This document shows, piece after piece, positions 26,299-35,325 of a DNA stretch of 64,000 bases. Where the stretch lies: NCBI GenBank assembly GCA_045629045.1, contig JAZQQM010000061.1, positions 120,707 to 184,706 on the forward strand, read 5' to 3'. The notes under the pieces were generated by a model. It saw nothing but the letters and a program-made list of their open reading frames with translations, searched no databases and was not told where the DNA came from. A program made the position numbers and the translations under genes. The stretch comes from JAILLW01 sp045629045 (GTDB lineage Bacteria; Bacillota; Clostridia; Lachnospirales; Lachnospiraceae). Positions within the stretch are counted from its first letter, which is position 1. The number at the start of each line of letters is the position of its first letter.

Positions 26299-27405
26299 AT
26301 GGATAAAACAAAATTTAGAACGGCAACCTGTATTATTGCAGTGACAATGCTGATAAGTACATTTTTGGGAGCCTTTGAAGGGTGGAACAGTTATTCTTAC
26401 TCTGCAATGAAAGTATTATCGGAAGTTAGCGATTTTAGAAGTACATGGGGAGGAAGTTCGAGCGGTTATCTATATATGGCTTTCTTTATGATTACACCTA
26501 TCTGTGTATTTGTTGCAAATGGGATAGAAGACACTATAGGAGGTCGAATTATCTCTATAGTAGCGTCAATAATTTATATATATGCATGGGCGAAAACAAG
26601 TAACATAGCTGAAAATTACTGGTGTGATAATGGATTCATTTTCTATCTGGCAATACTATTAAGTATCGCTGTAATATGTATAACAATAGTATTATTTGTT
26701 ATAGATCCAAATGTTACAGCGATGGAATCCATTGGTAATATGCAACAGACTCCGACAGGTACAGAAAATACAGAAAATATTGAAAATTCCGTAGAAAAGG
26801 CAGCAGAATCCAAAAAGGAAGAAAAAACAATAATACTTCTTAAGAACAAGAAATATGATAACGGACCTATTATCATGCGTAAAGTCGAATTAATTATTAA
26901 TGACACTTCTGCAAACCTAAGACTGCAAATAAGAAATATTTCCGATAAGGCAATCACGGTGATGAGGATGTATATAAGAACATATAATGCCTTGGGTGAG
27001 ATAATGGAAGAATCTATAGAGCATATGATTATTGATATAAATATTTTGCCGGGCGACACTTTTAAAACTGATATACCATTATCACAGTCATATATCAGAA
27101 AAGCAGATGTAAGTATTGATACCATCATGTTTGAAGATGAAACCAAGTGGGAGCGAAATTCTTTAGAATTAGTTGAAAATGACAAAAGTTCATCATTTGT
27201 ATTTTTAGAGCATGAGGATATCATATCGGAATTCAAATGTGCGAAAGAAATTCAAGATTATATTAATGGATTAGATTATCCGGATGATGATATGCTCAAC
27301 GAAAAAATAAAGCCAATGCTTGAGGAGTATGTCTATATTGAAAAGAATTACGGAAATAAGAAAGATGATGTTGTAAAGAAAATTAAAGGAATGTATGAAG
27401 TTTAA
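26299..27405 (+). CDS. Membrane protein of unknown function
   Basis: A 368-residue protein with four membrane helices in the first 135 residues (about 10-30, 56-75, 82-100, 112-135), an acidic linker, and a C-terminal domain of about 190 residues. The part from 185 to 290 looks like a beta-sandwich (alternating hydrophobics, ILLKNKKYDNGPIIM onward); the last 70 residues are charged and helical. No family recognised. It follows the Sel1 lipoprotein gene by 19 bases with ribosome site AAGGAG, so the two are likely expressed together and may act at the same membrane site. Confidence 0.7.
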   Translation: MDKTKFRTATCIIAVTMLISTFLGAFEGWNSYSYSAMKVLSEVSDFRSTWGGSSSGYLYMAFFMITPICVFVANGIEDTIGGRIISIVASIIYIYAWAKTSNIAENYWCDNGFIFYLAILLSIAVICITIVLFVIDPNVTAMESIGNMQQTPTGTENTENIENSVEKAAESKKEEKTIILLKNKKYDNGPIIMRKVELIINDTSANLRLQIRNISDKAITVMRMYIRTYNALGEIMEESIEHMIIDINILPGDTFKTDIPLSQSYIRKADVSIDTIMFEDETKWERNSLELVENDKSSSFVFLEHEDIISEFKCAKEIQDYINGLDYPDDDMLNEKIKPMLEEYVYIEKNYGNKKDDVVKKIKGMYEV

Positions 27406-27440
27406 TATATTTTCATAAGATAATTAATGCTAAAAAATTA

Positions 27441-27465
27441 GGCTGTATCGTTGGATGATACAGCC
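27441..27465 (+). terminator. Hairpin after 27405, weak terminator
   Basis: A nine-pair perfect stem (27441-27449 with 27457-27465) and a short loop, but no T-run follows; it may stop transcription poorly or protect the 3' end of the mRNA. Confidence 0.5.
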
Positions 27466-27582
27466 ACTTCATTATTAGTCATAATTAATTCCGTTCTTGT
27501 TAAGTTGAACGGCACATTCCGGAGTATTAGCCGGGATTTTACCCAACTTCCTAGATATAGCAAAAACTACACTAAGAAAAAA

Positions 27583-27613
27583 TGTGACAAAAAGAACCGT
27601 ACCTACTGTCACA
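27583..27613. repeat. Solo 31-bp terminal repeat of the MITE-like element
   Basis: One isolated copy of the 31-bp end sequence (begins TGTGACA, ends TGTCACA), in the orientation of the right end of copies 1 and 2, with no second end nearby. It is either a remnant or a solo unit that can spread by itself. Apart from this repeat, the hairpin and the promoter at 27634, nothing else is seen in the 370-base gap. Confidence 0.8.
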
Positions 27614-27633
27614 TTTTATGTTAGGATGGTTTT

Positions 27634-27693
27634 GCAACCGAATGCAACCGCCGGTTGACAAATTGAAAAGGCAACTTTATGGTGTGCAACCGG
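27634..27693 (+). promoter_or_regulatory. Promoter with probable operator for the XRE regulator gene
   Basis: TTGACA at 27655-27660, 17-base spacer and TATGGT at 27678-27683. The motif GCAACCG occurs three times, at 27634, 27644 and 27686, and CAACCG/CGGTTG at 27645-27657 is a perfect six-base inverted repeat overlapping the -35 box. This is what an autoregulated HTH gene would show. The promoter fits; the operator function is inferred. Confidence 0.65.
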
Positions 27694-27776
27694 ATAAATT
27701 GATAAGTTTTAATTGTTCGAACGACACAAAATTAACATGTAACAATTAAACATCATATTACGAAAGGAAAAAGAAA

Positions 27777-28766
27777 ATGATTTTAGCAGATAAGATTATT
27801 AATGAAAGAAAAAAGAACGGATGGTCTCAGGAAGAACTGGCAGATATGCTTGGTGTATCAAGACAGTCGGTATCCAAGTGGGAGGGTGCTCAGGCAGTTC
27901 CAGATCTTCAGAAAATATTAAAGCTGGCAGAAATTTTCGGAGTTTCTACAGATTACTTATTAAAGGATGAAATAGAAGCAGAAGAAACTTCCGGTGAAAT
28001 GAGAGAAGCTTCAGATAATATTCCTCCATTAAGAAAAGTTACATTATCAGAAGTTAATGAATTTATTGCAGCAAAGAAATGGGAGACACCAAGAATTGCC
28101 ATTGCAACATTTTTATGTATTACATGTCCGGTATTGCTCATTTTTATGGCAGGTTTATCCGAAATCGGTTTGATTAAAGAAAACCTTGCGGTGGGAATCG
28201 GTCTTGTAGCATTGTTCGTGATGATTGCGGTTGCTGTATTTATGTTCATTATGACTTCTAATCGAATGAAAAAATATGATTACTTTAGAAATGAAGATTT
28301 TGAAACAGAGTATGGCGTAACGGGAATTATTAAAGAAAAAAAAGAGGCAATTGAAAATAGAAATACTATAACCATAGCTGTCGGTGTTGTAATGTGCATA
28401 TGTGCATGTCTTCCACTGATTATTACAGCATTGGCAGAAGCGTCCGATTTTATTATCGTTTGCATGGTCTGCGTATTGCTCGTTTTAATTGCTGTTGCAG
28501 TTGCTATTTTTATTAATGCGGACGGAGCGTTCGGTGCATACAAGATGATTCTCCAGGAAGGAGAATTCACTCACAGTCAGAAGAAGGTGAGCAAAAGAGT
28601 CGATCCTATTATGAGCCTTTACTGGTGCCTGGTTACCGCAGGATATCTTGCATACAGTTTCATAACAAATGACTGGTCAAGAAGCTGGATAGTATGGCCC
28701 GTAGCCGGAGTATTGTGCGGAGCAGTCAGTGCAATTATTAAGGTAGTAAACAAAAACAACGAATAG
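27777..28766 (+). CDS. XRE-family regulator with C-terminal membrane domain
   Basis: A 329-residue protein. Residues 1-65 are a Cro/CI helix-turn-helix (WSQEELADMLGVSRQSVSKWE is the key region, about 20-40). A linker follows, and four or five membrane helices lie from about 110 to 320. HTH proteins tethered in this way are common in clostridia and usually act locally on their own promoter or a neighbour's. The three GCAACCG motifs at 27634-27693 are candidate sites. Ribosome site GAAAGGAAA. The next gene, a lipoprotein, follows in 47 bases without a terminator. Confidence 0.85.
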   Translation: MILADKIINERKKNGWSQEELADMLGVSRQSVSKWEGAQAVPDLQKILKLAEIFGVSTDYLLKDEIEAEETSGEMREASDNIPPLRKVTLSEVNEFIAAKKWETPRIAIATFLCITCPVLLIFMAGLSEIGLIKENLAVGIGLVALFVMIAVAVFMFIMTSNRMKKYDYFRNEDFETEYGVTGIIKEKKEAIENRNTITIAVGVVMCICACLPLIITALAEASDFIIVCMVCVLLVLIAVAVAIFINADGAFGAYKMILQEGEFTHSQKKVSKRVDPIMSLYWCLVTAGYLAYSFITNDWSRSWIVWPVAGVLCGAVSAIIKVVNKNNE

Positions 28767-28813
28767 TATGGTATACTCATCTATGGTATTTATCCTAAAA
28801 CGGAGACTGATAG

Positions 28814-29572
28814 ATGAAAAGAAATTGTTTAATGCTAATAATTGCTGTGATTACGGCAATGACTTTATGTGCCTGCGGACCTTCCGATGAGAAGATTATT
28901 GAGGCACAGAATAAATACAGGGAATTAATAGCAATTCATAATGATGTTGTGGCTGCACACAGTGCCATTACGGACGCATCATTGGATGATGAGCTGCTGG
29001 CGCTTGAGGAGAGTATTCCTCTGATGGAGGAATACAATCTTAATGATATGACGGACGATGAGATTAATGTATTAATCGATTCTATGAATAATGTCATTAA
29101 TTCATATACCACATACCTTACTACAATCGGTGAGATTAAGCAGAAGGAAGATGCTACGGTGCTGACCCCTGTGTATGTTACCTTGGCCAATAAGTCGGAT
29201 ATTACCTTTACCAGATTGTCTTTGGAGGAAAAAGGTGACGAAGGTAATGTTACAGATGTACTTGAAACTTTATCGGGACTTAATCCGGGACAGGAAATAA
29301 TCGGACTTACTATTTATAAGGATGTAGATAATACTCCGTGGGTACTGCGCCTTAGTGACAAAGATATCATTACCGACAATGATGAAACCATCGAGGAAGA
29401 ATCTCAGGAAGCATCTGAGGATGCCGATACAACGGCTCCTGAAGACGGCGATGAAGTAACGGATAATGTAATGAACTATGAGTTCGAACTTGATGTTTCC
29501 GAATATACAACAGATAAAGTTACGATTACTCTGTGTGTGGATGAAGAAACTTCGGAATTGTATATTGAATAA
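28814..29572 (+). CDS. Lipoprotein of unknown function
   Basis: A 252-residue lipoprotein with signal peptide and lipobox TLCAC (lipid Cys about 21). Residues 22-110 look helical, with coiled-coil-like heptads; residues about 115-180 are a small beta domain (VYVTLANKSDITFTRL), followed by an acidic Glu/Asp/Thr linker and a last beta segment. It resembles exported regulators or binding proteins, but no family is recognised. It lies 47 bases after the XRE gene and may share its promoter. A terminator-like structure begins at 29600. Confidence 0.7.
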   Translation: MKRNCLMLIIAVITAMTLCACGPSDEKIIEAQNKYRELIAIHNDVVAAHSAITDASLDDELLALEESIPLMEEYNLNDMTDDEINVLIDSMNNVINSYTTYLTTIGEIKQKEDATVLTPVYVTLANKSDITFTRLSLEEKGDEGNVTDVLETLSGLNPGQEIIGLTIYKDVDNTPWVLRLSDKDIITDNDETIEEESQEASEDADTTAPEDGDEVTDNVMNYEFELDVSEYTTDKVTITLCVDEETSELYIE

Positions 29573-29599
29573 GATTTGAAACAATTTTATATTTTTACG

Positions 29600-29647
29600 A
29601 AAAAAATGCTCTTTTGTGTGTACAAATGAGTATTTTTTTTATATAAT
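29600..29647 (+). terminator. Terminator overlapping the promoter of the hydrogenase-like gene
   Basis: Arms AAAAAATGCTC (29601-29611) and GAGTATTTTTTT (to 29640) pair around an inner TTTGT/ACAAA stem, and end in a T-run. TATAAT at 29642-29647 follows at once, with a weak -35 (TGTACA, 29619-29624) inside the hairpin. Confidence 0.65.
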
Positions 29648-29695
29648 AACCATATCTGAAATTTTCGGACAATTTAAAAGAAGAGGGGTTATTGT

Positions 29696-31636
29696 ATGGC
29701 AAATCTAGTTTTTACTAATGAAAATTGTATCGGTTGTAACAAGTGTATTGGTGCATGTAGTTGTGAAGGTGCTAATGTTGCCAAGAATGTCAATGGCCAG
29801 AACAGAATTGAGGTAGATCCGGATCGCTGTATCGCGTGCGGAGCCTGCTTTGATGTATGTGAGCATAATGCCAGAGAATTTAATGATGATACCGAAAGAT
29901 TCTTTGCTGATCTTAAGAAGGGTGAGAGAATATCGATTCTTTTAGGCCCTGCTTTTAAGGCTAATTATCCTCGTGATTATGAGGCAATCCTCGGCGGATT
30001 AAAGGCTTGTGGCGTTAACAGAATAATCAGCGTATCTTTTGCGGCTGATATCACGACATGGGCATATATCAATTACATCCAAAAGTATAATTATTTAGGT
30101 GGAATATCTCAGCCCTGTCCTGCTGTAGTGGGATATATTGAGAAGTACATTCCGGAAATGCTTCCTAAGTTGTTCCCGGTTCACTCACCTATGATGTGTG
30201 GTGCGGTTTATGCCAAGAAGTACATGGGTGTATCTGATAAGCTGGCATTTATCAGTCCTTGTATTGCTAAGAAGAACGAAATTGACGACCCTAACTGCGG
30301 CGGATACATTTCATATAATGTAACATTCGATCATTTGATGGAATATGTTCGTAAGAATAATATTAAGGGCTCGTTTGCAACAGATGAAATTGAGTACGGT
30401 CTCGGTTCTTTGTACCCGACTCCCGGCGGACTTAAAGAAAACGTATACTGGTTCCTTGGTGAAAGCGTATTCGTTCGCCAGATAGAAGGCGAAAAGCATA
30501 TGTATCATTTCCTTGAGGAAAACAAGAACAGAATCTGTAAGTCACAGACTCCTTATCTGTTCATAGATGCTTTGAACTGTTCATCAGGCTGTTTGTATGG
30601 TACAGCTGTTGAAGAATCCAAGACTCATTCGGATGATAATTTATATAACCTTCTTGAGATTAGAGAAGCATCTAAGTCAAATAGTAAGGCTAATGCATGG
30701 GGTAAGAAGTTAACTCCTGCTCAGAGGCTTGCTAAACTTAATAAGCAGTTCAGTAATCTTAATCTTGATGATTTCATCAGAAAATATACAGATAAGTCAA
30801 ATCTTGTTAAGAAGAAGGAGCCAAGTGCTTCAGAGCTTGATGCTATTTATAAGTCAATGAACAAGTTCACGGAAGCAGACAAAAAGATTAATTGCTCATG
30901 CTGTGGTTATGAAAGCTGTAAAGAAATGGCCAATGCTATTTACAACGGATTTAACTACAAAGATAACTGTGTACACTACATGAGAAGTCTGGTTGATGAC
31001 GAGAAGCAGAAGGCTCTTGATTTGGCAGAAGAGATTAAATTAGGTCATGCAGATTCCGATGAAAAGCAGAGAATTATTATTGAAGCTATCGGAACGATGA
31101 ATCAGGATGTTGATGCTCTTGATGCAGCTATTCAGGAAATGGCTAAGACCAATAATTCTAATGCTAATGAGAGTACCGAAATTTCTGCAGATGTTATGGA
31201 AATTTCTCACTTCTGTGAGAACCTTCAGAAGTCAGTCGGAACTATCCATGAACTTATGGATGAACTTGAGAAGAATAATGCAAATATCGTATCTGTAGCT
31301 TCTCAGACCAACTTACTTGCACTAAACGCTTCTATTGAGGCAGCCCGTGCAGGTGAAGCAGGAAGAGGATTTGCGGTTGTTGCTGATGAGATCAATTCAT
31401 TGGCACAGGATTCAAAGGAAACAGCTAACAGATCCGATGCATCACAGAAGAGCATATCTGCTGCTATTAACGAGATATTGGAAGAAGCTGCTAACCTTGG
31501 AGCAATTGTTGATAAGGTAAATGAAAGAACTCAGAGCCTTGCGGCTTCATCAGAAGAAATTGCTGCTACTGTTGAAGTGATCAGACATTCTTCAGAGGAA
31601 ATCAGTAATAAGATGAAGGATCTTTCGAAAATCTAA
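29696..31636 (+). CDS. [FeFe]-hydrogenase-like sensor fused to a chemoreceptor signalling domain
   Basis: A 646-residue soluble protein with four parts. Residues 1-60 hold two ferredoxin-type clusters (CIGCNKCIGAC and CIACGACFDVC). Residues 65-360 match the hydrogenase large subunit: the H-cluster cysteines are seen in QPCPAVV, SPCIAKKNE and NCSSGCLYG, with SPMMCGAVYAKK as well. At about 400-430 is a further Fe-S motif (INCSCCGYESCKEMA). From about 455 to the end is a methyl-accepting signalling hairpin with QTNLLALNASIEAARAGEAGRGFAVVADEI. There is no membrane helix. I infer a cytoplasmic receptor for hydrogen or redox state that feeds the chemotaxis kinase; catalysis is not excluded. Ribosome site AAGAGGGG. 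Confidence 0.88.
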   Translation: MANLVFTNENCIGCNKCIGACSCEGANVAKNVNGQNRIEVDPDRCIACGACFDVCEHNAREFNDDTERFFADLKKGERISILLGPAFKANYPRDYEAILGGLKACGVNRIISVSFAADITTWAYINYIQKYNYLGGISQPCPAVVGYIEKYIPEMLPKLFPVHSPMMCGAVYAKKYMGVSDKLAFISPCIAKKNEIDDPNCGGYISYNVTFDHLMEYVRKNNIKGSFATDEIEYGLGSLYPTPGGLKENVYWFLGESVFVRQIEGEKHMYHFLEENKNRICKSQTPYLFIDALNCSSGCLYGTAVEESKTHSDDNLYNLLEIREASKSNSKANAWGKKLTPAQRLAKLNKQFSNLNLDDFIRKYTDKSNLVKKKEPSASELDAIYKSMNKFTEADKKINCSCCGYESCKEMANAIYNGFNYKDNCVHYMRSLVDDEKQKALDLAEEIKLGHADSDEKQRIIIEAIGTMNQDVDALDAAIQEMAKTNNSNANESTEISADVMEISHFCENLQKSVGTIHELMDELEKNNANIVSVASQTNLLALNASIEAARAGEAGRGFAVVADEINSLAQDSKETANRSDASQKSISAAINEILEEAANLGAIVDKVNERTQSLAASSEEIAATVEVIRHSSEEISNKMKDLSKI

Positions 31637-31668
31637 TTTTTCGGAGATTTAATATCCTAGCAACATAC

Positions 31669-31702
31669 GAAAGGCTGTCACATGAAAGTGTGACAGCCTT
31701 TC
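31669..31702 (+). terminator. Strong terminator after the hydrogenase-like gene
   Basis: A 14-pair perfect stem (31669-31682 with 31689-31702) with a six-base loop. Its core GTCACA/TGTGAC resembles the ends of the palindromic repeats, but flanks differ. The T-run is short; it could also serve the convergent gene at 31755. Confidence 0.8.
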
Positions 31703-31754
31703 AATTGTCGCCTGGCGGCGCACGTTTCTAAATGGTTTGGTTTGTTATAAATTA

Positions 31755-32573
31755 TTAAACAACAATATCTGTATTATCGTTGGCGATTTCCTTCTTATAT
31801 TCTTTAGATATGAAATAAACAAGAACTGCACTAAATACGAACAGCAATGCCTCTATAACGGTTAAGGAAACATTGGTTGAAGATATAAGTACCGTTCCGG
31901 AATCCACGAAGGCATGAAGCAGTATAGCCAAAAAATACAGATATACTTTTGAATCTCTAAGGGCCCGATAAATTATATAAGAAAGACATACCTGCAAGGC
32001 AAAGGCGCTGACTCTTTCGATACCGGCATACAGGAAGGTTGTGGGCGGTAAGGTGGCAAGTTGTGAAATGGATTCATATAACGTTGCATTGATTTCGTCA
32101 TTTCCTTCAACAAATATGGAACTGATTGTACCATTATTAATTGCTATGGCTGTAGACAGATTAGATATGTAGGATAAACCTATAATAATGATTGATTCTG
32201 CTCCGCCATGGCCTATTCCGTACATTATAGAAGTACTGCGGGATAATTCTTTTCGCTTTTTCATTACTTTCATTCCCACAAGTTTGGCGGTCTCTTCAAA
32301 TAAACCGGCAGCGAATCCGCCGTACAATGCATAGCTTAATATGTTGTCAATAACTCCCGGGAAGAAGGATAAAACCACATAATGTAATATGTTTTCCAAA
32401 AGAATCGCAAAAACAATAAAAAGTATTGCACCCAGGGCAGCACTGATGAGACCTGAATTGGTTTTTTGATTCCAAAAAACCGAAGCAACAACAGGAAGGC
32501 CTATTGAAATAATAAGTGTGATAATAATACAGGTAATACTTGCGGTAGACACAGTTAATTGTGAAAAATCCAT
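31755..32573 (-). CDS. YhfC-family intramembrane protease
   Basis: A 272-residue membrane protein with about seven hydrophobic segments. The family motif pairs FEETAKLVGMK (about residue 95-105) and YGIGHGGAES (about 121-130), the glutamates and histidine of the glutamic-type or CPBP-like intramembrane proteases, are visible. Bacillus YhfC has no settled substrate as far as I know. The ATG at 32573 follows GGAGG; a longer in-frame start at 32717 has no ribosome site. It is a single gene on the minus strand between two chemoreceptor genes, and shares the terminator at 31669. Confidence 0.8.
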   Translation of the reverse strand: MDFSQLTVSTASITCIIITLIISIGLPVVASVFWNQKTNSGLISAALGAILFIVFAILLENILHYVVLSFFPGVIDNILSYALYGGFAAGLFEETAKLVGMKVMKKRKELSRSTSIMYGIGHGGAESIIIIGLSYISNLSTAIAINNGTISSIFVEGNDEINATLYESISQLATLPPTTFLYAGIERVSAFALQVCLSYIIYRALRDSKVYLYFLAILLHAFVDSGTVLISSTNVSLTVIEALLFVFSAVLVYFISKEYKKEIANDNTDIVV

Positions 32574-32753
32574 ACTATAACCTCCATATAAACAGATAGG
32601 CACATTATACCATATAAAACAGATATTATAGGTGATAATGTACGTAAATGAGGATTTATAATGGTGAATTGTACGGAAAAGAGAAACAATTATCGTGCTT
32701 TTGTACAAATCCGTCAAAAATATGTAAAAAAACCTTTAAATTGTTAGGAAATA

Positions 32754-32762
32754 TGCTATAAT
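32754..32762 (+). promoter_or_regulatory. Extended -10 promoter for the chemoreceptor gene
   Basis: TGCTATAAT at 32754-32762 fits an extended -10 element (TGnTATAAT); the -35 region (CTTTAA at 32734) is poor. No sigma-28 (flagellar) box is seen. Confidence 0.5.
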
Positions 32763-32811
32763 AAAATTCAGCCTTTATTAAAGGTAAATCGGAGTAAAAG
32801 GAGAATAAACT

Positions 32812-34473
32812 ATGAAGAAGACTAAAGGTTTTAATTTTAACAACATGTTGCTTTTATTTGCGATGGTTCCTCTTATCATTGCAATCGCAGTATTCTCAAT
32901 TCTTTCAATTACCAGCACAAAGAAGAATCTTGAATCGGAAACGAATGAAGCGTTATGGGTAGCTGCCAATTCGTTAAGAGAATATTATGTGTATGATTTG
33001 ATTAATTCAGGTGATGTTGCATATGGGACAGATTATGTTGATTCTATTGCTCAGGGCGGAATAGATTTAACTTTGTTTAAGGATAATGTCAGATTCTTTA
33101 CATCGATTAAGGATGATAAGGGTGAAAGAATCGAAGGAACAACTGCTTCAGATACGGTATATGCAGCAGTTAAGGCCGGAAATGATTATTATTCCGACAG
33201 CGTAGTTATTAACAACAAAGATTATTATGTATGTTATCTTCCTATTAATGATGCAAACGGTAATTTCTGGGGCATGGCATTTGCAGGAAAGACAGCAGAA
33301 AATGTTAGCAATGCATTACAGTCGATTATAATTAAGACATTGATTTATGCGTTAGTAATCATTGTTGTATTTATAATTTTGGTTATGATTCTTGCCAAAA
33401 AAGTCGCAAATCCTTTGGCAGGCGTTGCAGACAGTGTTGCTAAGATTGCAGACGGCGAACTTGATGACAGAGATGACAATGAATCTACTATAGCAGAGTC
33501 TAAGATGCTTATAGCTTCAGCTCGTAAGTTACAGCAGAACTTAAGCGATATTATCGGTAAGACAAAAGCCATTTCCGATGAACTTGTTGCCAATATTAAT
33601 GTGGTTGCAGACCTTGCAGAAAAGTCAAATGACGGTGTAGGTCAGATTTCCGGTTCCATTGAAGACCTTGCCCAGGGTGCTACATCAATGGCTGAAAGTG
33701 TTCAGAGCATTAACGAAGATATTATTCAGATGGGTAATGCAATTAACGATATTTCCGACAGCGTTGATAACCTTGCTGCTTCTTCGGAACACATCAAGAT
33801 TGCTAACGATGAGGCTTCTGAGTTTATGAATAAGGTTTCTTCTTCATCAGAGAAGTCAGTTACAGCCGTTCATAATATTACAAGCCAGATTAAAGAAACT
33901 AACGATGCAATAAGCAAGATTGATGAAGCTGTATCAATGATTGCTTCTATCGCAGGACAGACTAACCTGCTTGCATTAAATGCTTCTATCGAAGCTGCAA
34001 GAGCAGGTGATGCAGGAAGAGGATTTGCAGTTGTTGCTACAGAAATTTCTTCACTGTCAGATCAGTCAAATGCATCTGCTAATCAGATTAAGCAGATAGT
34101 TCAGGAAATCGTTGAACAGTCTGAGAATTCGGTTAGACTTTCGGCCGAGGTTGCAGAAGTTATTTCCGAAGAGCAGGAATATATCAAAGAAACTCAGGAT
34201 AAGTTCAATCTTCTTAATGACGAAATCGGAGCATCTCTTGAAGAGATTAACGGTATTGCCAATAAGGCTAAGTTACTTGATAATGCTAAGACAAGTATAA
34301 TTGATTCCGTACAGGATTTAAGTGCTATTTCAGAAGAGAACGCTGCTTCTACTCAGGAAGTATCAGCATCGATTACCGATATTACATCTTCTATCCAGGA
34401 TATCGCTGATAAGTCGGAAGACATGAGCGCTATGGCAGAAGATCTTAACAATTCTGTAAGTTACTTCAAATAA
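32812..34473 (+). CDS. Methyl-accepting chemotaxis protein with Cache-type sensor
   Basis: A 553-residue chemoreceptor: helix 1 at about 14-34, an extracytoplasmic single-Cache-like domain (about 36-165, with DNVRFFTSIKDDKGER and DYYVCYLPI), helix 2 at about 175-198, HAMP, and a signalling domain with the tip IAGQTNLLALNASIEAARAG and FAVVATEI. It detects an unidentified small molecule and controls CheA. The ribosome site AAAGGAG sits eight bases ahead. It is monocistronic, with its own terminator at 34496. No CheW or CheR site (C-terminal pentapeptide) is evident. Confidence 0.92.
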   Translation: MKKTKGFNFNNMLLLFAMVPLIIAIAVFSILSITSTKKNLESETNEALWVAANSLREYYVYDLINSGDVAYGTDYVDSIAQGGIDLTLFKDNVRFFTSIKDDKGERIEGTTASDTVYAAVKAGNDYYSDSVVINNKDYYVCYLPINDANGNFWGMAFAGKTAENVSNALQSIIIKTLIYALVIIVVFIILVMILAKKVANPLAGVADSVAKIADGELDDRDDNESTIAESKMLIASARKLQQNLSDIIGKTKAISDELVANINVVADLAEKSNDGVGQISGSIEDLAQGATSMAESVQSINEDIIQMGNAINDISDSVDNLAASSEHIKIANDEASEFMNKVSSSSEKSVTAVHNITSQIKETNDAISKIDEAVSMIASIAGQTNLLALNASIEAARAGDAGRGFAVVATEISSLSDQSNASANQIKQIVQEIVEQSENSVRLSAEVAEVISEEQEYIKETQDKFNLLNDEIGASLEEINGIANKAKLLDNAKTSIIDSVQDLSAISEENAASTQEVSASITDITSSIQDIADKSEDMSAMAEDLNNSVSYFK

Positions 34474-34495
34474 AATAGTTTATTCCACAAATATA

Positions 34496-34525
34496 GGAGT
34501 GTGGCAAATGCCACACTCCTTTTAT
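34496..34525 (+). terminator. Terminator between convergent genes
   Basis: Stem GGAGTGTGG...CCACACTCC (34496-34504 with 34511-34519), followed by TTTTATTTT. It can serve both the chemoreceptor and the minus-strand signal peptidase gene. Confidence 0.85.
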
Positions 34526-34538
34526 TTTGCAAAAATAA

Positions 34539-35009
34539 TTATTTAAATCTGATTACCTGTCCGAGAATCTGCTGTTTGGTTATATATGGATAATCCCAAT
34601 ATCTTGAATCTTTGGAGTTTTCTCTGTTGTCCCCCATAACGAAATATGAATTTTCGGGAACAAGGTATTCAAAACTGTAGAAAGGATATGTATATCCGTG
34701 AGCGTAAGGCTCGTCGATAACTTCGCCGTTTATTCTTACTGTACCGTCAAGTAATTCAATGTAATCTCCCGGGGTACCGATAATTCTTTTGCAATATACG
34801 GTTCCTTCTCTGTCGTAGATTACGATATCTCCCCGTTCGGGATTCGTAAATATGTAGTTGAGTTTAAAGTACGGATACTTATGCCCGACAGAAAGATTCG
34901 GTTCCATAGAAGCAGTCGGAATAAAGGATACTCCAAAAATGAAGAACACTATTCCGAATGTCGCTATGAAAATAAGTACGTACATAACGAATTCTTTGTA
35001 TGAGGTTTT
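34539..35009 (-). CDS. lepB: Signal peptidase I
   Basis: A 156-residue type I signal peptidase, Gram-positive size, with one membrane helix at about 10-28. Catalytic Ser35 (TASMEP) and Lys75 (YCKRIIGTPGD), plus RGDIVIY and the MGDNRENSKDSRYW block, are intact. It cleaves exported preproteins on the outer face of the membrane. The ATG at 35009 is eight bases from AGGGGAC; an alternative ATG at 35042 would overlap the preceding gene. The small membrane-protein gene at 35032 lies just upstream and is probably co-transcribed. Confidence 0.93.
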   Translation of the reverse strand, partial: KTSYKEFVMYVLIFIATFGIVFFIFGVSFIPTASMEPNLSVGHKYPYFKLNYIFTNPERGDIVIYDREGTVYCKRIIGTPGDYIELLDGTVRINGEVIDEPYAHGYTYPFYSFEYLVPENSYFVMGDNRENSKDSRYWDYPYITKQQILGQVIRFK

Positions 35010-35031
35010 CATATAACAAGTCCCCTGTGAC

Positions 35032-35325
35032 TTAAGAAGCATTTCCTCTTAAGATTAGTGTAATTGCAAAAAATACAATGAAGAAAAAATATCCGGATAT
35101 TGATTCTTTGACCAGAGCCTTTGTATCTTCATTTTCATCTTTGTAAGTAAGCAGGAAAATAAGAAAACTCAGTATCAGGAATATGTAACTTAAATAGTAC
35201 AGTGTCTTAAAGGAATATTGCAGATTGTATCGCATATAATATGCTCCGTAAATTGCTCCTGCACTAGTGATTAAGCTTATAATATGAAAAATTGTGTTTG
35301 AAATAATTTTACGCAATGCTTCCAT
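35032..35325 (-). CDS. Small membrane protein of unknown function
   Basis: A 97-residue protein with three membrane helices (about 10-30, 42-60, 74-93) and a charged loop (KDENEDTKALVK) between the second and third. The ribosome site AGAGGTAGG precedes the ATG. It is 22 bases upstream of lepB in the same direction, so it is probably translated from the same mRNA. No family recognised. Confidence 0.65.
   Translation of the reverse strand: MEALRKIISNTIFHIISLITSAGAIYGAYYMRYNLQYSFKTLYYLSYIFLILSFLIFLLTYKDENEDTKALVKESISGYFFFIVFFAITLILRGNAS

Noticed and set aside
31669..31702. Another copy of the palindromic repeat end
   Set aside because: It shares only GTCACA/TGTGAC; the rest differs and the structure is a plain terminator.
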